Position numbers and translations under genes: made by a program. Shown piece by piece: positions 24,786 to 36,400 of a stretch of 64,000 nt of DNA (positions are counted from its first letter, which is position 1; each line of letters opens with the position of its first letter). Origin of the DNA: Rhizomys pruinosus. Its lineage: Eukaryota > Chordata > Mammalia > Rodentia > Spalacidae. Location of the stretch: contig VZQC01009573.1 in NCBI GenBank assembly GCA_009823505.1, forward strand, positions 367,859 to 431,858, given 5' to 3'. Under the pieces are notes generated by a model that was not told the origin of the DNA, did no database searches, and saw nothing but the letters and a program-made list of their open reading frames with translations.

Positions 24786-25262
24786 GGCTGGAGAGATGGC
24801 TTAGCAGTTAAGAGCACTGACTGCTCTTGCAGAGGACCCGAGTTTCATTCCCAGCACCCATAGGGCGGCTAAGAACTGCGTTGGGCTGGGCGTGGTGGTG
24901 CATGCCTTTAATCCCAGCACTCGGGAGGCAGAGGCAGGTGGATCTCTGTGAGTTCAAGGCCAGCCTGGTATACATAGTGAGCTCCAGGCCAGCTGGGACT
25001 AAAAGGAGACCCTATCTCAAAAAAAAAAAAAATTTAAAAAGTGGGGCTAGAGAGATGGCCTAGCAGTTAAGAGCACCAACTGCTCTTGCAGAGGACCTGG
25101 TTTCGATCCCAGCACCCACATGGAGGCTGAGAACCATCTTTAACTCTGGTTCCAGGGGAATCTGGGACCCTCTTCTGACCTCTGAGGCATTGCATGACAC
25201 GGGTGCACAGACCTGCATGCAGACAGTACATTCATACACATAAAAAATAAATTTAAAAAAGT
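24786..25262 (+). mobile_element. B2 fragment - B1 - full B2 cluster
   Basis: B2 5' half at 24,786-24,884, B1 at 24,886-25,033 (gctgggcgtggtggtgcatg to the A run), full B2 at 25,043-25,262. Mirror of 9,640-10,137. Confidence 0.9.
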
Positions 25263-25422
25263 AAATAAAATAAAAAATACCAAAAAATGTATCTGTAAAA
25301 AGAAGGATAAGCCATAAATAATATATAAAAAAGAAAAGATGCTAACAAGAAGTATTAGCACTAAGGATAGAAAGAATGTTCCTGAAAAATAATATCGTAG
25401 AGAACATCCATGTTTAAAAGTC

Positions 25423-25825
25423 AAGCGTAGGAGTACAGATTGGGACCAATCTGTAGGTATACTTGCAAAATGTCTAAAATTGCTTCCTCAGGAAAAAGAA
25501 GAAATTTATGTTTTCAGGACACAGATGTCAGGTCTGATATTTAATGTGACTCTATTACAAGCTCATAGCCATCTTGTTTCTGCTTCCTGAGCACTGGCAG
25601 AAGACAGGAGATTCTGGTCAGAGACACAGACTTCATTCCTCTGAGCACAGCCAGCAGCTCATTCACACCAGCTCTGCCCACTTCTTTATTATCATAAAAT
25701 TTAAAGCTGATTATGTCCGTGGCTCTTCAAGTTATCTATAATATATAAAACCAGAAGGTCACTATGTAGAGATGTATATATCTCAATCCATGCAAGAATA
25801 TTTTAGAATAAAATTCCTCTTTAAT
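25423..25825. other. Unique AT-rich sequence, nothing recognised
   Basis: First sequence to the right of the palindrome that has no partner in the left part of the window. I see no ORF of note. Confidence 0.5.
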
Positions 25826-26020
25826 ATTTTATTTTTGATGTGTATGAGCATATTGTCTGCATGTATGTAAATGCACCCATATCATGCAATGACCACAGAG
25901 CTCTCTGGAACTGGAATTACAGATGGTTGTTAGTCACCATGTGGGCACTGAGAATCAAACCTGGGTCCTCTACAATAGCAGCCAGTAATCTAAACCACTG
26001 AGCCATCTCCCAATCCCTGA
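25826..26020 (-). mobile_element. B2-type SINE, inverted
   Basis: Inverted B2 with a 'gaactggaattacagatggttgt' body, caccatgtgggcactgagaa, and end ccactgagccatctccc. It lacks the middle part near the 'agaaggg' motif and is older than the neighbouring B2s. Confidence 0.75.
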
Positions 26021-26174
26021 ATGAAATTCTTTTACTTTTAATTTTGAAAAACAAGAAAATGTAGAAAAATACTTTGTTAAAACTTTTAAAAGCTACTCAT
26101 AATACCACTTCTCAAAGATTGCAGTTACAGAAGTATTGGGATGAATTTCCATTTCTGTCTATGTTCTCCACTTT

Positions 26175-26330
26175 GTTTTTTGTTTTCTTTTGAGACAAAG
26201 TCTCACCATGTTTTCCAGCCTAACTTTGAACTCACTAAGTAGCTCAGAATGGCCTGGAACTTGCCACCATCTCCCTGCCTTAGCCTCCTACTGCTGAGAT
26301 TACAAATGTGCACCAACACAGGCAGATATG
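26175..26330 (-). mobile_element. B1 SINE, inverted, old
   Basis: ttttgagacaaagtctcacc, then cctggaacttgccaccatct and ctgagattacaaatgtgcac. Strongly diverged B1. Confidence 0.7.
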
Positions 26331-26869
26331 GCCTCTACATATTATAACAGTTTATGATCAGATTTTAAGTACAATTTTGCACTTTTCAATTTTAAGTCGA
26401 TTTGCTCATTCATTTCTATGTGGAATATGCTTAACACTAAGTGGCTGTTCAATATGTTTTAACATCTAGCTATTTTATTTGTTTCACATCTTCACTATTA
26501 TCAATAGTTCTGTGGTCCTTACTAAACAAAGCTTTCCACAGATCTTTGTTCAGAAGACTCAATTCACATTTTCTTCCTTATGTCTCCCATTGGTTTTTCC
26601 AAATCCCATAGATACCTAGATCTAAAATCATAAGATTGGTTTCTGATCTTATGCCTGCTTCTCCTCAGTTTTTGAACTAGAAGAGATGCTGGCCCTTCCC
26701 CCATGTCTATCCGCATTTTCTTCTTACTAGAGGCACCCGCATCATTCAGTTTGACAGTGTACCCATTAAAAGACTATAGTCTCAAACCTTTACAGCTAAG
26801 TGTAACCAGGATTATGCTTGGGACTTTGTCGTGTAAGTAGAAACACTGAGGGGAACTTCTGGGACTGCA
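26331..26869. other. Unique sequence, no gene seen
   Basis: No SINE core and no splice-bounded ORF recognised. Confidence 0.45.
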
Positions 26870-27108
26870 CTTTTTAATTTTCAATTATATATGTTTATGC
26901 ATATGATGAGTGTTTTACCTGCATGTATGTAAATGCATCTATGCATGCAATGCTCACAGAAGCCAAAAGAGGGTGTTGGATCCCCTGGAACTGGAATTAG
27001 GGATGGTTGTTAGCCACCATGTGGGTACTGGGAACCAAACCCAGGTCTTCTGCAAGAGCAGCCAGTGCTTTTAACCTCTGAGACAATGCTCTCTATCCCT
27101 CTAGGGTT
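26870..27108 (-). mobile_element. B2 SINE, inverted
   Basis: Inverted B2: aaagagggtgttggatcccc, caccatgtgggtactgggaa, gtcttctgcaagagcagcca. Old, with the head partly lost. Confidence 0.8.
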
Positions 27109-27269
27109 GCAGTTTTAAATGGAGACAGACAGATGGAAAAACAAAGCTTTTTGTTGCTTTTTCCCTTCCTGGAAGTTTGAAGTGATACCGATGCTCAAAC
27201 AGCTATCTTTGGTCAAACATGTCATTTGAATTCAGAAGTCTTTCTTAAGAAATGACAGAACAGAAAGGC

Positions 27270-27282
27270 AGAAACAGTCTTC
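27270..27282 (+). repeat. Left target-site duplication of the L1
   Basis: The 13-base string agaaacagtcttc occurs here and at 33,231-33,243, directly flanking the L1 insertion. The second copy follows an A-rich tail, as expected for L1 endonuclease-mediated insertion. Confidence 0.75.
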
Positions 27283-27299
27283 CACAACCCTGAGCGAAA

Positions 27300-28503
27300 A
27301 GAGCAATATACAGGGGGGATCTCTATACCAGACATCAAACTATACTACAGGGCTATAGTCATAAAAACAGCCTGGTACTGGCACAAAAACAGACCAGTTG
27401 ACCAATGGAATAAAACTGAAGATCCAAACCTGAGCTCATACAATTTCAGCCACCTCATATTTGACAAGGGGGCCAAGAAGACACAATGGAGGAAAGACAG
27501 CATCTTCAGCAAGTGGTGTTGGCAAAATTGGATCACCACTTGTAGAAGAATGAAATTAAACCCCTACCTCTCACCTTGTACAAAAGTCAACTCCAGATGG
27601 ACCAAAGACCTCAACGTGAAACCCCAAACTCTGGAGGTGATAGAAGAGAAACTTGGCAGCAGACTACAAGACATAGGTGTAGGAAAAGACTTCCTAAATC
27701 AGACAGCAGCTGCACAAGAAATAAGATCGACAATTGACAAATGGGACCTCATTAAACTCAAAAGTTTCTGTACATCAAAAGAAACAATAAAGGAAGTGAA
27801 GAGAAAACCCACAGAGTGGGAGGAAACCTTCACAGCAGATACATCTGACAAAGCATTAATTTCCAGAGTATACAAGCTACTCAAAAAACAAAGAAGAAAG
27901 AAAACAAATGAATCACTCAAAAGATGGAGCAAAGATCTGAATAGAGACTTCACAGAGGAGGAATTAGAGATGGCTGAGAAACACCTTAAGAAGTGTTCAA
28001 CATCGCTAATAATTAAGGAAATGCAAATTAAAACCACCTTAAGATACCATCTTACTCCAGTAAGACTGGCTAGGATCAAGAAAACAAATGATGCCAAGTG
28101 CTGGAGAGGGTGTGGGGAAAGGGGAACACTCATCCATTGCTGGTGGGAATGTAAACTTGTGCAGCCACTATGGAAAACAGTGTGGAGAACCCTTAGAAGA
28201 CTCAAAATGATCCTGCCATTTGACCCAGTCATACCACTCCTGGGTATATACCCACAAGACTCATCTTACTGCAGAGATACATGCACAGCTATATTTATTG
28301 CAGCTCTGTTCACAATAGCAAAAAGCTGGAACCAACCCAAGTGCCCCTCAACTGACGAGTGGATAGAGAAAATGTGGTACATGTACACAATGGAGTTCTA
28401 TGCAGCAGTAAAGAAAGACAACATCATGAACTTTGCAGGTAAATGGATGGAGCTAGAAGATATTATATTAAGTGAAGTAACACAGTCCCAGAAAAACAAA
28501 TGA
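27300..28503 (+). pseudogene. L1 ORF2 C-terminal fragment
   Basis: One frame is open from about 27,300 to a TGA at 28,501-28,503; the first Met gives 317 residues. Known ORF2 landmarks appear in order: Asn-Trp-Ile-Thr-Thr-Cys before the [18 protein letters not shown], then the C-terminal Cys/Trp region (Cys-Trp-Arg-Gly-Cys-Gly, His-Cys-Trp-Trp-Glu-Cys-Lys) and Leu-Leu-Gly-Ile-Tyr-Pro. In intact L1 this part lies after the reverse transcriptase domain and is needed for retrotransposition. The endonuclease, the reverse transcriptase catalytic motifs and ORF1 are absent, so the copy is dead. Confidence 0.9.
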
Positions 28504-28529
28504 CGAATGGTATCCCTCATCTGTGGATG

Positions 28530-30560
28530 CTAGCATCAATAACCCAGTTGTAAATATTTCTTGTGGAGAGGGATGCATATTAAAAGAACAACAACAGAAA
28601 GACTGCATCAGAAAACTGACTGAAATGGTGAATCTGGAGGGGTGGGAGGGGCGGGAGAGGGACATGGGTCTATATTCTATTAATGTATATTTAATTTAAA
28701 ATTACATGGTATTTTACTTAAAATTACATGGTATTTACTTAAAATGTATATAACAATAGCTTTGGTATTAACATATACAAATGTTCTCTATAATTTTTGT
28801 ATTATACAGTATCATCTTGTAACATTCTCTTTTACCTGTAGGATAATTTAACTGAAGGGATTAAGTTTGCCTCCCAAATTAACAACATACAGTCGCCCAA
28901 AACAGCTTGGATAAATTTAATGAAATTTACACCTTGATTCCTGCCTATAGGTATGTGTACTACAACTGCCTTTTTGAGACTCATGGGTCAAAAAATAAAA
29001 ACCTAAAATAAAAAAGGGGAGATACAGTTATATATTAAACCTTTTGTCAAAACCTTTCAATTTAATCTTAAAACTAACTATGGGAAAAGATTTGTATGTT
29101 CCCACAGGTCAAAACGTCAGCAACTTAATGGCTGAGAAAGAAAAGATACAGCCTTCCATCCTGTAGGTTGTACCAAGAAATACCAGCAGAGAAGTTGGCC
29201 CATCTTAACACTAAAATGAAAAAGCCTCAGACTGCTACAGGCATCAAACATCTCTGAGGATCATATTTATAACAACTGTTTATAGTGAGTCCTAATGAAC
29301 CTTACCTTCTGGGTGCTGCACAGTTTTACTATGAGAGATTTCCTTACATCTTTTTCATAGAACAAAGAAAAACATGGTAGTGATGAAGTCATTCTCTAAC
29401 TGTAAATTAGAGCTGACTGTTACAGAGGTAATCTCTTATAAAACTGGTAAAACTGCTTTCCTTAATTGACTAATAGACATAGGAACTGTGAAAAGGATTA
29501 TTCTCTATTCAGAACCAAATATAATACTAAAGCCTCTTTAACCTGTGCATATAAGCAAAATATATTAATAATACAGGAGAGCTCTGATATCAGCAATGGA
29601 TTATTCTGCCAAGGAGATGTTGACCAGGGGATCCAAGCCTCCCCAAAAGATAAAGGCTTCTTGCCTGTAAACTGGGATACCTGCAAGAAGAGAGGCAGTA
29701 AGGCCCTGCTGTCGAAGACCTGATGTAAGCATGGGAAGGTTGTATTGAGACCGCACTTGCAAATGTACAGTTGGTCTCTGGAATACCAGACAGTGTTACC
29801 AAAGGCCACTGAACCAAAAAAGCAAATGTTGGTCTTCTTGAGTCAAGCAAGACTCCTCCGTCAACATCACCTACACCTCACCTGCTTGGAAATACTGTGG
29901 AGCAGTGGCAGCCATATGTCTGTATATCCCAAATCTATTTGGCTATTAGCTCTCTCCTTGGAGGAATAACTCACAGCTGATGCCACAAGCTTACATCCTC
30001 TAGTGATTAGGAGATGTTATAAGCCACAGTAAGAACTTGTCATCTTTTACAGAAAAAACATAATTGATGGATTAGCATAACATCCAAACATCTGTGTCTA
30101 TACCAAAGTAACCTACTATAATAATTAGTACTGTTTAAATACCTATATATCTAATCCCTTGTGCATCATTAGTAGGATTGAAAGGTTATTCCTGGACAAA
30201 CTGTTAGCCCATGAAAGGAAACAGCCAGAACTGATCAGAGTCCAAAACAACATCTCCAGACAAAGTAGACTGTTATGCTTCTCGTCCACCTGTGCCCCTT
30301 TTCTAAGCCTAGGGAACAATCTTCGGAAGAGGGGGTGTGGTAAAATGTAAGGGCTGCAATTGAGGTGAATGGTAAAACTACAGCAATATAGACTGGACAC
30401 TTATTTAATCAACTTGATTGTACATACAAGCCCCTCCAGCTGGATGGTGGGAGCCTTGGGCTGTGTGGGTTTGGGCATAACTGCTTGCAAATTGGTTTTA
30501 CATGAAGGATGCTTGTACTCGTAAAAAATAAAAAATAAAAAAGGAGCTAGATACTGAAGT
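28530..30560 (+). repeat. L1 3' unit, first copy
   Basis: Long non-coding unit downstream of ORF2, closely related to 20,290-22,555. It contains a purine-rich tract (aaaaaggggagatacag near 29,010) typical of L1 3' UTRs and ends in a short aataaaaaataaaa run near 30,525-30,542. Confidence 0.75.
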
Positions 30561-30623
30561 CTTTAAAGCAGGTTTTCATGCCAGGCCTGAAGAAGGCCAA
30601 GAGCTTGGAGGAAGACAGTCATT

Positions 30624-30682
30624 AAAATCCACTCTGTTAAAAAAAATTTTTTTAATAAAAATAAAAATAAAATCCACTCTGT
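30624..30682 (+). repeat. 14-base direct repeat around an A/T insert
   Basis: aaaatccactctgt occurs at 30,624-30,637 and 30,669-30,682, enclosing about 31 bases made only of A and T. It looks like a target-site duplication around a bare tail. Confidence 0.7.
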
Positions 30683-30839
30683 AAGGTTTGCAGTTTAAAA
30701 GGGTATACTTAAAAATAATATATATTTATATAGAGAGTTGTTTCAGTAGAGATTTATACAGAAATACAAAATAAACCATATAAGTTAATGGACTTGATTT
30801 CTCTTAAGTCATAGTCTAGTCATATAGCTTTAAAGAGCA

Positions 30840-32880
30840 AAGTGTATATTGGGTAACATTTATTTGGCAGGTATTCAACTCTGCCCAAGCTTTGTCCACA
30901 TATTATAGGATATTTTGAGGCTTAGTGAAATGTTTAGATTAGTTAAATTTGGTTGTAGGTTTTGGTGAAAATGGTAATACATTTGAACTAATTGGGAATA
31001 TAAAATGTTAATTGTTTTATTTATAATTTGTATTGAACTTCCAACAATAACTTTGGGGTTAAGGTACACAAATGGTCTCTATATTTTTCTGAGTTATACA
31101 ATATCACATTGTAACACTTTCTTTTACTTGTAGGACAATTTAAAGGAATTAAGTTTAAATTTACTTCCCAAATAAGTAGCATACAGTCAATGAGAAACAG
31201 TTTGGGTAAATTTAATGAAAACTTATGCCTTGGCTCCTGTTTATGGGTATGTGTAATACAACTTAGGCATCTATAGGTCAAAACATAAAAATTTAAAAAA
31301 CAAAAAGAGGGAGGTGGGAGGTGGGGTAGTATCCCTTCTGGGATACAAATGGAAAACTCTGTGTTCCAAACCTTTTGATAAATTTTCAATTTTGAGATCT
31401 TGAAACTAACAATGGGAGGAGATTTGTATGTTCCCACAGGTAAAAACACCAATCTAAATGCCTGAAAATGTACAACTTTTGGCTGTGCAGGATGGACTGG
31501 GAAATGCCAGCAGAGAGGCTGACCCATCTGAACATTAAAGAAAGAGGAACCTCAGACTGCCTGAGTCACAGACACTGAGCATCTCTCTGAATTCTATTGG
31601 GGTTAACTGTTTATAATGGGCCCTAATGAAGTTTACCTTCCAGATGCTGAGAAACCTTCCTACCTCTCCCCTTTATAGGAAAAAGAAAAACATGATGGTA
31701 ATGAAATCATTCCCTAACTGTAAATTAGAGCCAATTGTTATAGTGGTAATTTCCTATAAAACAGGTATAACTACCCTTTTTTAATTGACTGATAGGCATA
31801 GGAACTGTGAAAGGATAATTCTCTATCTAGAGCCAAATTCAATAGTAAAGTGTTTATAAGCTGTGTAATTAAGCAAAATATATTACTACAGGAAAGCTCT
31901 GACATCAGCAATGAATTATTCTGCCTAGGAGATGTTGGCTAGGGGATTCAAACCCCCCCCCCCAAATTATAAAGGCCTTTTGCCTATAAGTGGGATATAT
32001 GCAAGGAGAAAGGCAGTAAGTCCCTGTTGTCGAAGACCTGGTGTGAGCATGAAAAATGTTATGAGACGTCACTTGCTAGCGTACAACTGGCCTCTGAAAT
32101 GCTAGAGAGCGTTACCAAAGGCCACTAAAGCAATACAGCAAAATATTGGTCTCCCTGAGACAAGCAAGACTCCTCCGTCAATATCAGCTACACCTCAACA
32201 GCCTGGAGATACTGTGCAACAGTGGCAGCCAAGTGTCTATATATATCCCAAATCTATTTGGCTATTAGCTCTCTCCTTGGAGGAATAACTCACAGCGGAT
32301 GCCACAAGCTTATGTCCTCTAGTGGTTAGGAGATGTTATAAGCCACAATAAGAACTTGTCACCCTTTATAGAGAAACCACAGTTTGTGGATTAGCATACC
32401 ATCCAAGCATCTGTGTCTATGCTCACAGCTTAGCTTGCCATAATAATTAGTACTGCTTAAATGCCTGTACATCTAATTGCTTGTGCTTTGTTAGTAGGAT
32501 TAAAAAGGTATTCCTGGATAAGCTGTCAACCTATGAAGGGGAACAATCTGAACACACTAGAGTCCAAAACGACATCTCCAGAGAAAATAGACTGTTTTGC
32601 TTCTCACCCACTTGTGCCCCTTTCCCAAAGCCTAGGGAACAACTTTCAGAAGAGGAGGCATGGTAGAATGTAAGGACTGTGGAGAGATTGGGGTGAATCA
32701 TGAGACTATAGCAATATAGACTGGACTCCTATTTGCTCAACATGCTTATGCATACAAGCTTCTCCAACTGGACTATGGGAACCTCGGGTTGTTCAAAATT
32801 TGGACATAGATACTTGCAAATTGGTTTTACATGAATGTTACTTACATTCATTGCTTATGCTTAATAATTTGGCTCACTTC
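30840..32880 (+). repeat. L1 3' unit, second, diverged copy
   Basis: Alignable with 28,530-30,560 at an offset near 2.3 kb, for example ggaactgtgaaaggataatt at 31,801 and the agccacaataagaacttgtc segment at 32,341. It keeps a segment (ttcaactctgcccaagcttt at about 30,873) that the first copy lacks but the arm L1s have in related form. Confidence 0.75.
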
Positions 32881-32892
32881 AAAAAAAATGCA

Positions 32893-33173
32893 GCAATTAC
32901 CTAATTGTACAGCAAACTGAGTAATGTCAATGTTATCTGAAAACAACTGTGCTATTATATTGTAGAATCCCTTAAAAAATAAACAAATAAAAGAGGAAAA
33001 CAAAGAAGATATCATGCTAAGTGAAGTAACATGGTCCCAGAAAATCAAACGATGAATGGTATCCGTCATCTGTGGATGCTAGCGCCAATTACCTAATTGT
33101 ATGGCAAACTGAGCAGTGTTAATGTGATCTGAAAACAACTGTACTCTTATATTGTGAATCCCTTAAAAAATAA
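32893..33173 (+). repeat. ~90-base direct repeats around an ORF2-end scrap
   Basis: caattacctaattgtacagc... at 32,893-32,983 recurs as caattacctaattgtatggc... at 33,086-33,173. Between them (about 33,004-33,085) is another copy of the very end of L1 ORF2 (agtgaagtaacatggtccca). Just before the terminal A run sits ggtatgagccacc, a scrap of B1. Confidence 0.75.
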
Positions 33174-33230
33174 ATAAAAATTAAATTAAAAAATAAAGGT
33201 ATGAGCCACCAAAAAAAAAAAAGAAAAGAA

Positions 33231-33243
33231 AGAAACAGTCTTC
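33231..33243 (+). repeat. Right target-site duplication of the L1
   Basis: Second copy of agaaacagtcttc, immediately after the A-rich tail. Confidence 0.75.
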
Positions 33244-33427
33244 ACTCTAACTGTCAAACCACCACATTTGTACTAACCCAACATCAAACTTCCTGGCTTC
33301 AGTTGAATCCTGATGCTTCCAAATTTTATAATTAATTTTGAGCAAATTTACTTAGTTGCTTTACTTTTCTTGTAAAACGGGGGGGGGGGCAATTATCTAC
33401 CTCATAGGTAAAAAATGATTATAATAT

Positions 33428-33629
33428 CAGGGGCCAAAAATATGGCTCAGCAGGCAAAAACACTTGCCAGATAAGCCTGAGGACCTTAAATTGATCTCCA
33501 GAATATATAGTAGGAGAAAACTAACTCCCAAAATTGTTCTCTGACCATCACACACATCACACCACACCACACAGCTGTGGTACATGCATGTACACATGCA
33601 CACGCATGCACAGACACACATATGGGGAG

Positions 33630-33685
<56 letters not shown>
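33428..33685 (+). mobile_element. B3-like SINE ending in (GA)n
   Basis: tatggctcagcaggcaaaaa, then acttgccagataagcctgag and acatgcacacgcatgcacag, followed by a clean (GA)n run at about 33,630-33,685. Confidence 0.75.
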
Positions 33686-33689
<4 letters not shown>

Positions 33690-33730
33690 CCAATAAATTA
33701 AATTGAAACCAAACATCAGAAAGTAACAGG

Positions 33731-33874
33731 GGCTGGAGAGATGTCTCAATGGTTGAGTGCTTGCTGTTCTTCCAGAAGATGTGAGGTCAGTCCCCCACAC
33801 TGGGTAAATCACAACCTCCAGTTCCAGGGGATCCTATATTCTCCTCTGCCCTCCACCAACACTCACCTACACAT

Positions 33875-33916
<42 letters not shown>
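33731..33916 (+). mobile_element. B3/B2-like SINE ending in (CA)n
   Basis: Head ggggctggagagatgtctca, body ccagttccaggggatcctat, then (CA)n at about 33,878-33,916. Confidence 0.8.
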
Positions 33917-33917
<1 letters not shown>

Positions 33918-33934
33918 TTTTAAAAATAATTAAA

Positions 33935-34155
33935 ATGTTTTATTTTTTAAATTTCATGTGTATGAGTGTATTGACTGCATGTGTGTAAGTGCACCCAGGT
34001 TGTGCAATGCCCACGGTGGTCAGAGGAGATTGTACGATCCCCTGGAACTGGAGTTACAAATGGTTGTTTGCCACCATGTGGGTGCTGGGAACAAAACCAG
34101 GGTCCTCTGCAAGAGCACCCAATGCTCTTAACCACTGAGTCATCTCAGCCCCTCA
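33935..34155 (-). mobile_element. B2 SINE, inverted
   Basis: tttcatgtgtatgagtgtat, caccatgtgggtgctgggaa, cctctgcaagagcacccaat, end agtcatctcagcccc. Confidence 0.9.
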
Positions 34156-34159
34156 AAAT

Positions 34160-35340
34160 AAAATATTTTTAAGAAAATAAAAAACAAATGTTCTATTATA
34201 ATTACCAAGTATTTGTAGTATCTCAGCCATAGTCTACCTACCTTCAGGTGTATTTTATAGGAGAAAAGTAGACAAAGCTTTGCTTAGGTTACCTATGATG
34301 AACATCTGTTTTGTATGTGATGTTGATAAATATATCCGATATGTGTGACACTTGTTTTATGTAATAGACCCTTGCCTACTACTAGTCCAACTTTTCGCCC
34401 TGTGAATTCTTTTGTGCATCATCTCTTTCATAAATCTATACTGTTTCTTTTATCTAGATTCATTTTACTTCTTTACTTACCCCTCTAGCATTTACATCAC
34501 AGCCTGATTCTTTTCTGTGTCCCTAGAGTACAAGGACCACTGCATGAAACAAAATGGCACTAAGAAAGATATCTTAAAGGATGAGTAAATATTATTTCCC
34601 TGCAAGTGGCAGCATAGTTCTGAGCCCTGGCTTTGTTCCTTAATTTATTGAAATATAATATACCTACAGTAAACTGCACAAGCCTTAAGTGAACTGCTCT
34701 GTGACAAACCACCTTTTAAGTCCTCCAGGTTCCAAAAGAGAAAAGGAAAATGAAGAGGAGAAACACAGAGAGCTTTAAGATACTACCCAAAAGTACATTT
34801 TCCCAATTTTTTTATTTTAAAACTCACTAAGCTTTGGGTCAGGGGTGCAGCTCGGGAGGAGAATGTTCTCTTAACGTATCCAAGGCCTGGGTTCCACTCC
34901 TAATACTGCACATACACAAATGAAGGCAACAAGCATTATTAGTAAAATAATCACCACTATCGATCTGTATTCAACAGTACCAACCATCTGTGAATGCCTT
35001 ACATATTTATTTCTCCTGCCTCTCCTTTATTTTTCTCTAAACCAGAAGAGTAAACTTCAGGGTCATAATATATAACCCCTAAATAGGTTAGCATGTACCT
35101 CCAAGGGGGAAAAAAAAAAGATGTTATTCCATTTATACACAAAACATTATTGTACCTAAGGAATTTTATGCTAATGCATTACCTAATTATATTCAAATTT
35201 CCAAGTTGTTTTATCTTAATATTCTTGCCTATTCCTCCCTCATTCTGAAATCAATCATGAATTTCACATGTCTCCGCAGACTCAATCTAGGACAATTTCC
35301 TTGACATTCTTCTTTCTTTCCCAATTGGCATTAAGAAGTC
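34160..35340. other. Mostly unique sequence, no gene seen
   Basis: No coding segment or clear young repeat. About 34,625-34,740 vaguely resembles an old L1 fragment, not firm enough to call. Confidence 0.45.
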
Positions 35341-35348
35341 CAAATACA

Positions 35349-35506
35349 GCCGGGCGTGGTGGCACACACCTTTAATCCTAGCACTCGGGAGGCAGAGGCA
35401 GGTGGATCTTTGTGGGTTCAAGGCCAGCTTGGTTTACAGAGTGAGTTCCAGGACAGCTGGGGCTACAGGGAGTCCCTGTCTCGAAAAGACAAAAAAAAAA
35501 AAAAAT
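35349..35506 (+). mobile_element. B1 SINE
   Basis: gccgggcgtggtggcacaca to cctgtctcgaaaagacaaaa; full-length, well conserved B1 with the internal promoter boxes. Confidence 0.95.
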
Positions 35507-35593
35507 CCAAATATATTGTTTTATAGAATGGCTCACAATCTGGGGGCAAGCATTATTATTATGGAAAGGATTATTTCCTTCTGATTAGTGTGT

Positions 35594-35965
35594 CAGTTAC
35601 TTTTTCTCACCATTTGTGACCAAAAACCTGACAAAAGTAACCTAAAGGAACATAGACTTATTTAGACTCGTAGCTCAGGGGTTATAGTCCATTATGGCAG
35701 AGAGGGCATGCAGCAGAAGCGGCCATGGCTGTAGCAGAAATGAGGTAGCTGATCAGAGATGTTGCCCACCAGGAAGCAAAGAGAGCCAAGGCCTGAAGCT
35801 GGGTTGAGCTCGGGCTCCTCAAGGCCCAGCCTTAGTGGACCATGGCAGCCAGGTAGCCCCTACACTGCAAAGGTTCTACAGTCTCCCCAAACAATGTCCT
35901 CAGCCGGAGACCATGCGTTTAAGAATATGAGCCTGTTGGGGAACTTCTTAGAGTACCAACAGTCT
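35594..35965 (+). mobile_element. Medium-length rodent repeat, old
   Basis: gtgtcagttactttttctca, ccattatggcagagagggca, ctccccaaacaatgtcctc. Same family as 53,868-54,210, more diverged. Confidence 0.5.
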
Positions 35966-36059
35966 GTTGTAAGTATAAGGGTCATTCCTAGTATAAGTAA
36001 ATAATAAATCAACTTCATAAAACAGTGTCTACCTATGTGATTCATAGGGATCATTTAGT

Positions 36060-36400
36060 CAAGGTGAGCATGGTGTGCACAGGTGTAATATCAGCACTTG
36101 GGAGGAAGTGGCTGGAGAATCGGGAATTCAAGGTCATCCTCAGCCCACAGTGAGCTCAAGGCTGGCGTAGGCTATACGAGTCCCTGTTGCAAAAAACAAA
36201 AATATTTAAAAATTATATTAATCACCCTCTCTTCAGAGTAAGACTAAAGGGCTTAGTGGTTCTAAGAGTTTCTTCTTTCTTTCTTTTTTTAGACAAGATC
36301 TGTCCTTTCTACAGGCTGGCCTTTAACTCATTATTTGCCTGCCTCAGCCTTCTGAGCATTAAGATTAAACATATGTGCCACCACACCTTGCTCTAGTTCT
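36060..36400. mobile_element. Old B1 pair in opposite orientations
   Basis: A forward B1-like element at about 36,065-36,200 (aatatcagcacttgggagga) and an inverted one at about 36,285-36,395 (tacaggctggcctttaactc, tgccaccacaccttgct). Confidence 0.6.

Larger units (their letters stand above)
18098..25422 (-). repeat. Right arm of giant inverted repeat
   Basis: Reverse-complement partner of 9,461-16,939; see that entry for landmarks. The arm is about 7.3 kb against 7.5 kb on the left. The difference is spread over small indels, plus short blocks such as the extra bases near 9,475-9,500. Confidence 0.95.
27283..33230 (+). mobile_element. 5'-truncated L1 with doubled 3' region
   Basis: The insertion begins abruptly inside ORF2 (ccctgagcgaaaagagcaat), carries the ORF2 C-terminus to 28,503, then about 4.7 kb of non-coding sequence, and ends in an A-rich tail at 33,211-33,230 followed by the 13-base target-site copy. 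Two similar units make up most of the non-coding part: 28,530-30,560 and about 30,840-32,880, offset by roughly 2.3 kb and about 80% alike by eye. The single-unit version is in the palindrome arms. Confidence 0.8.
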
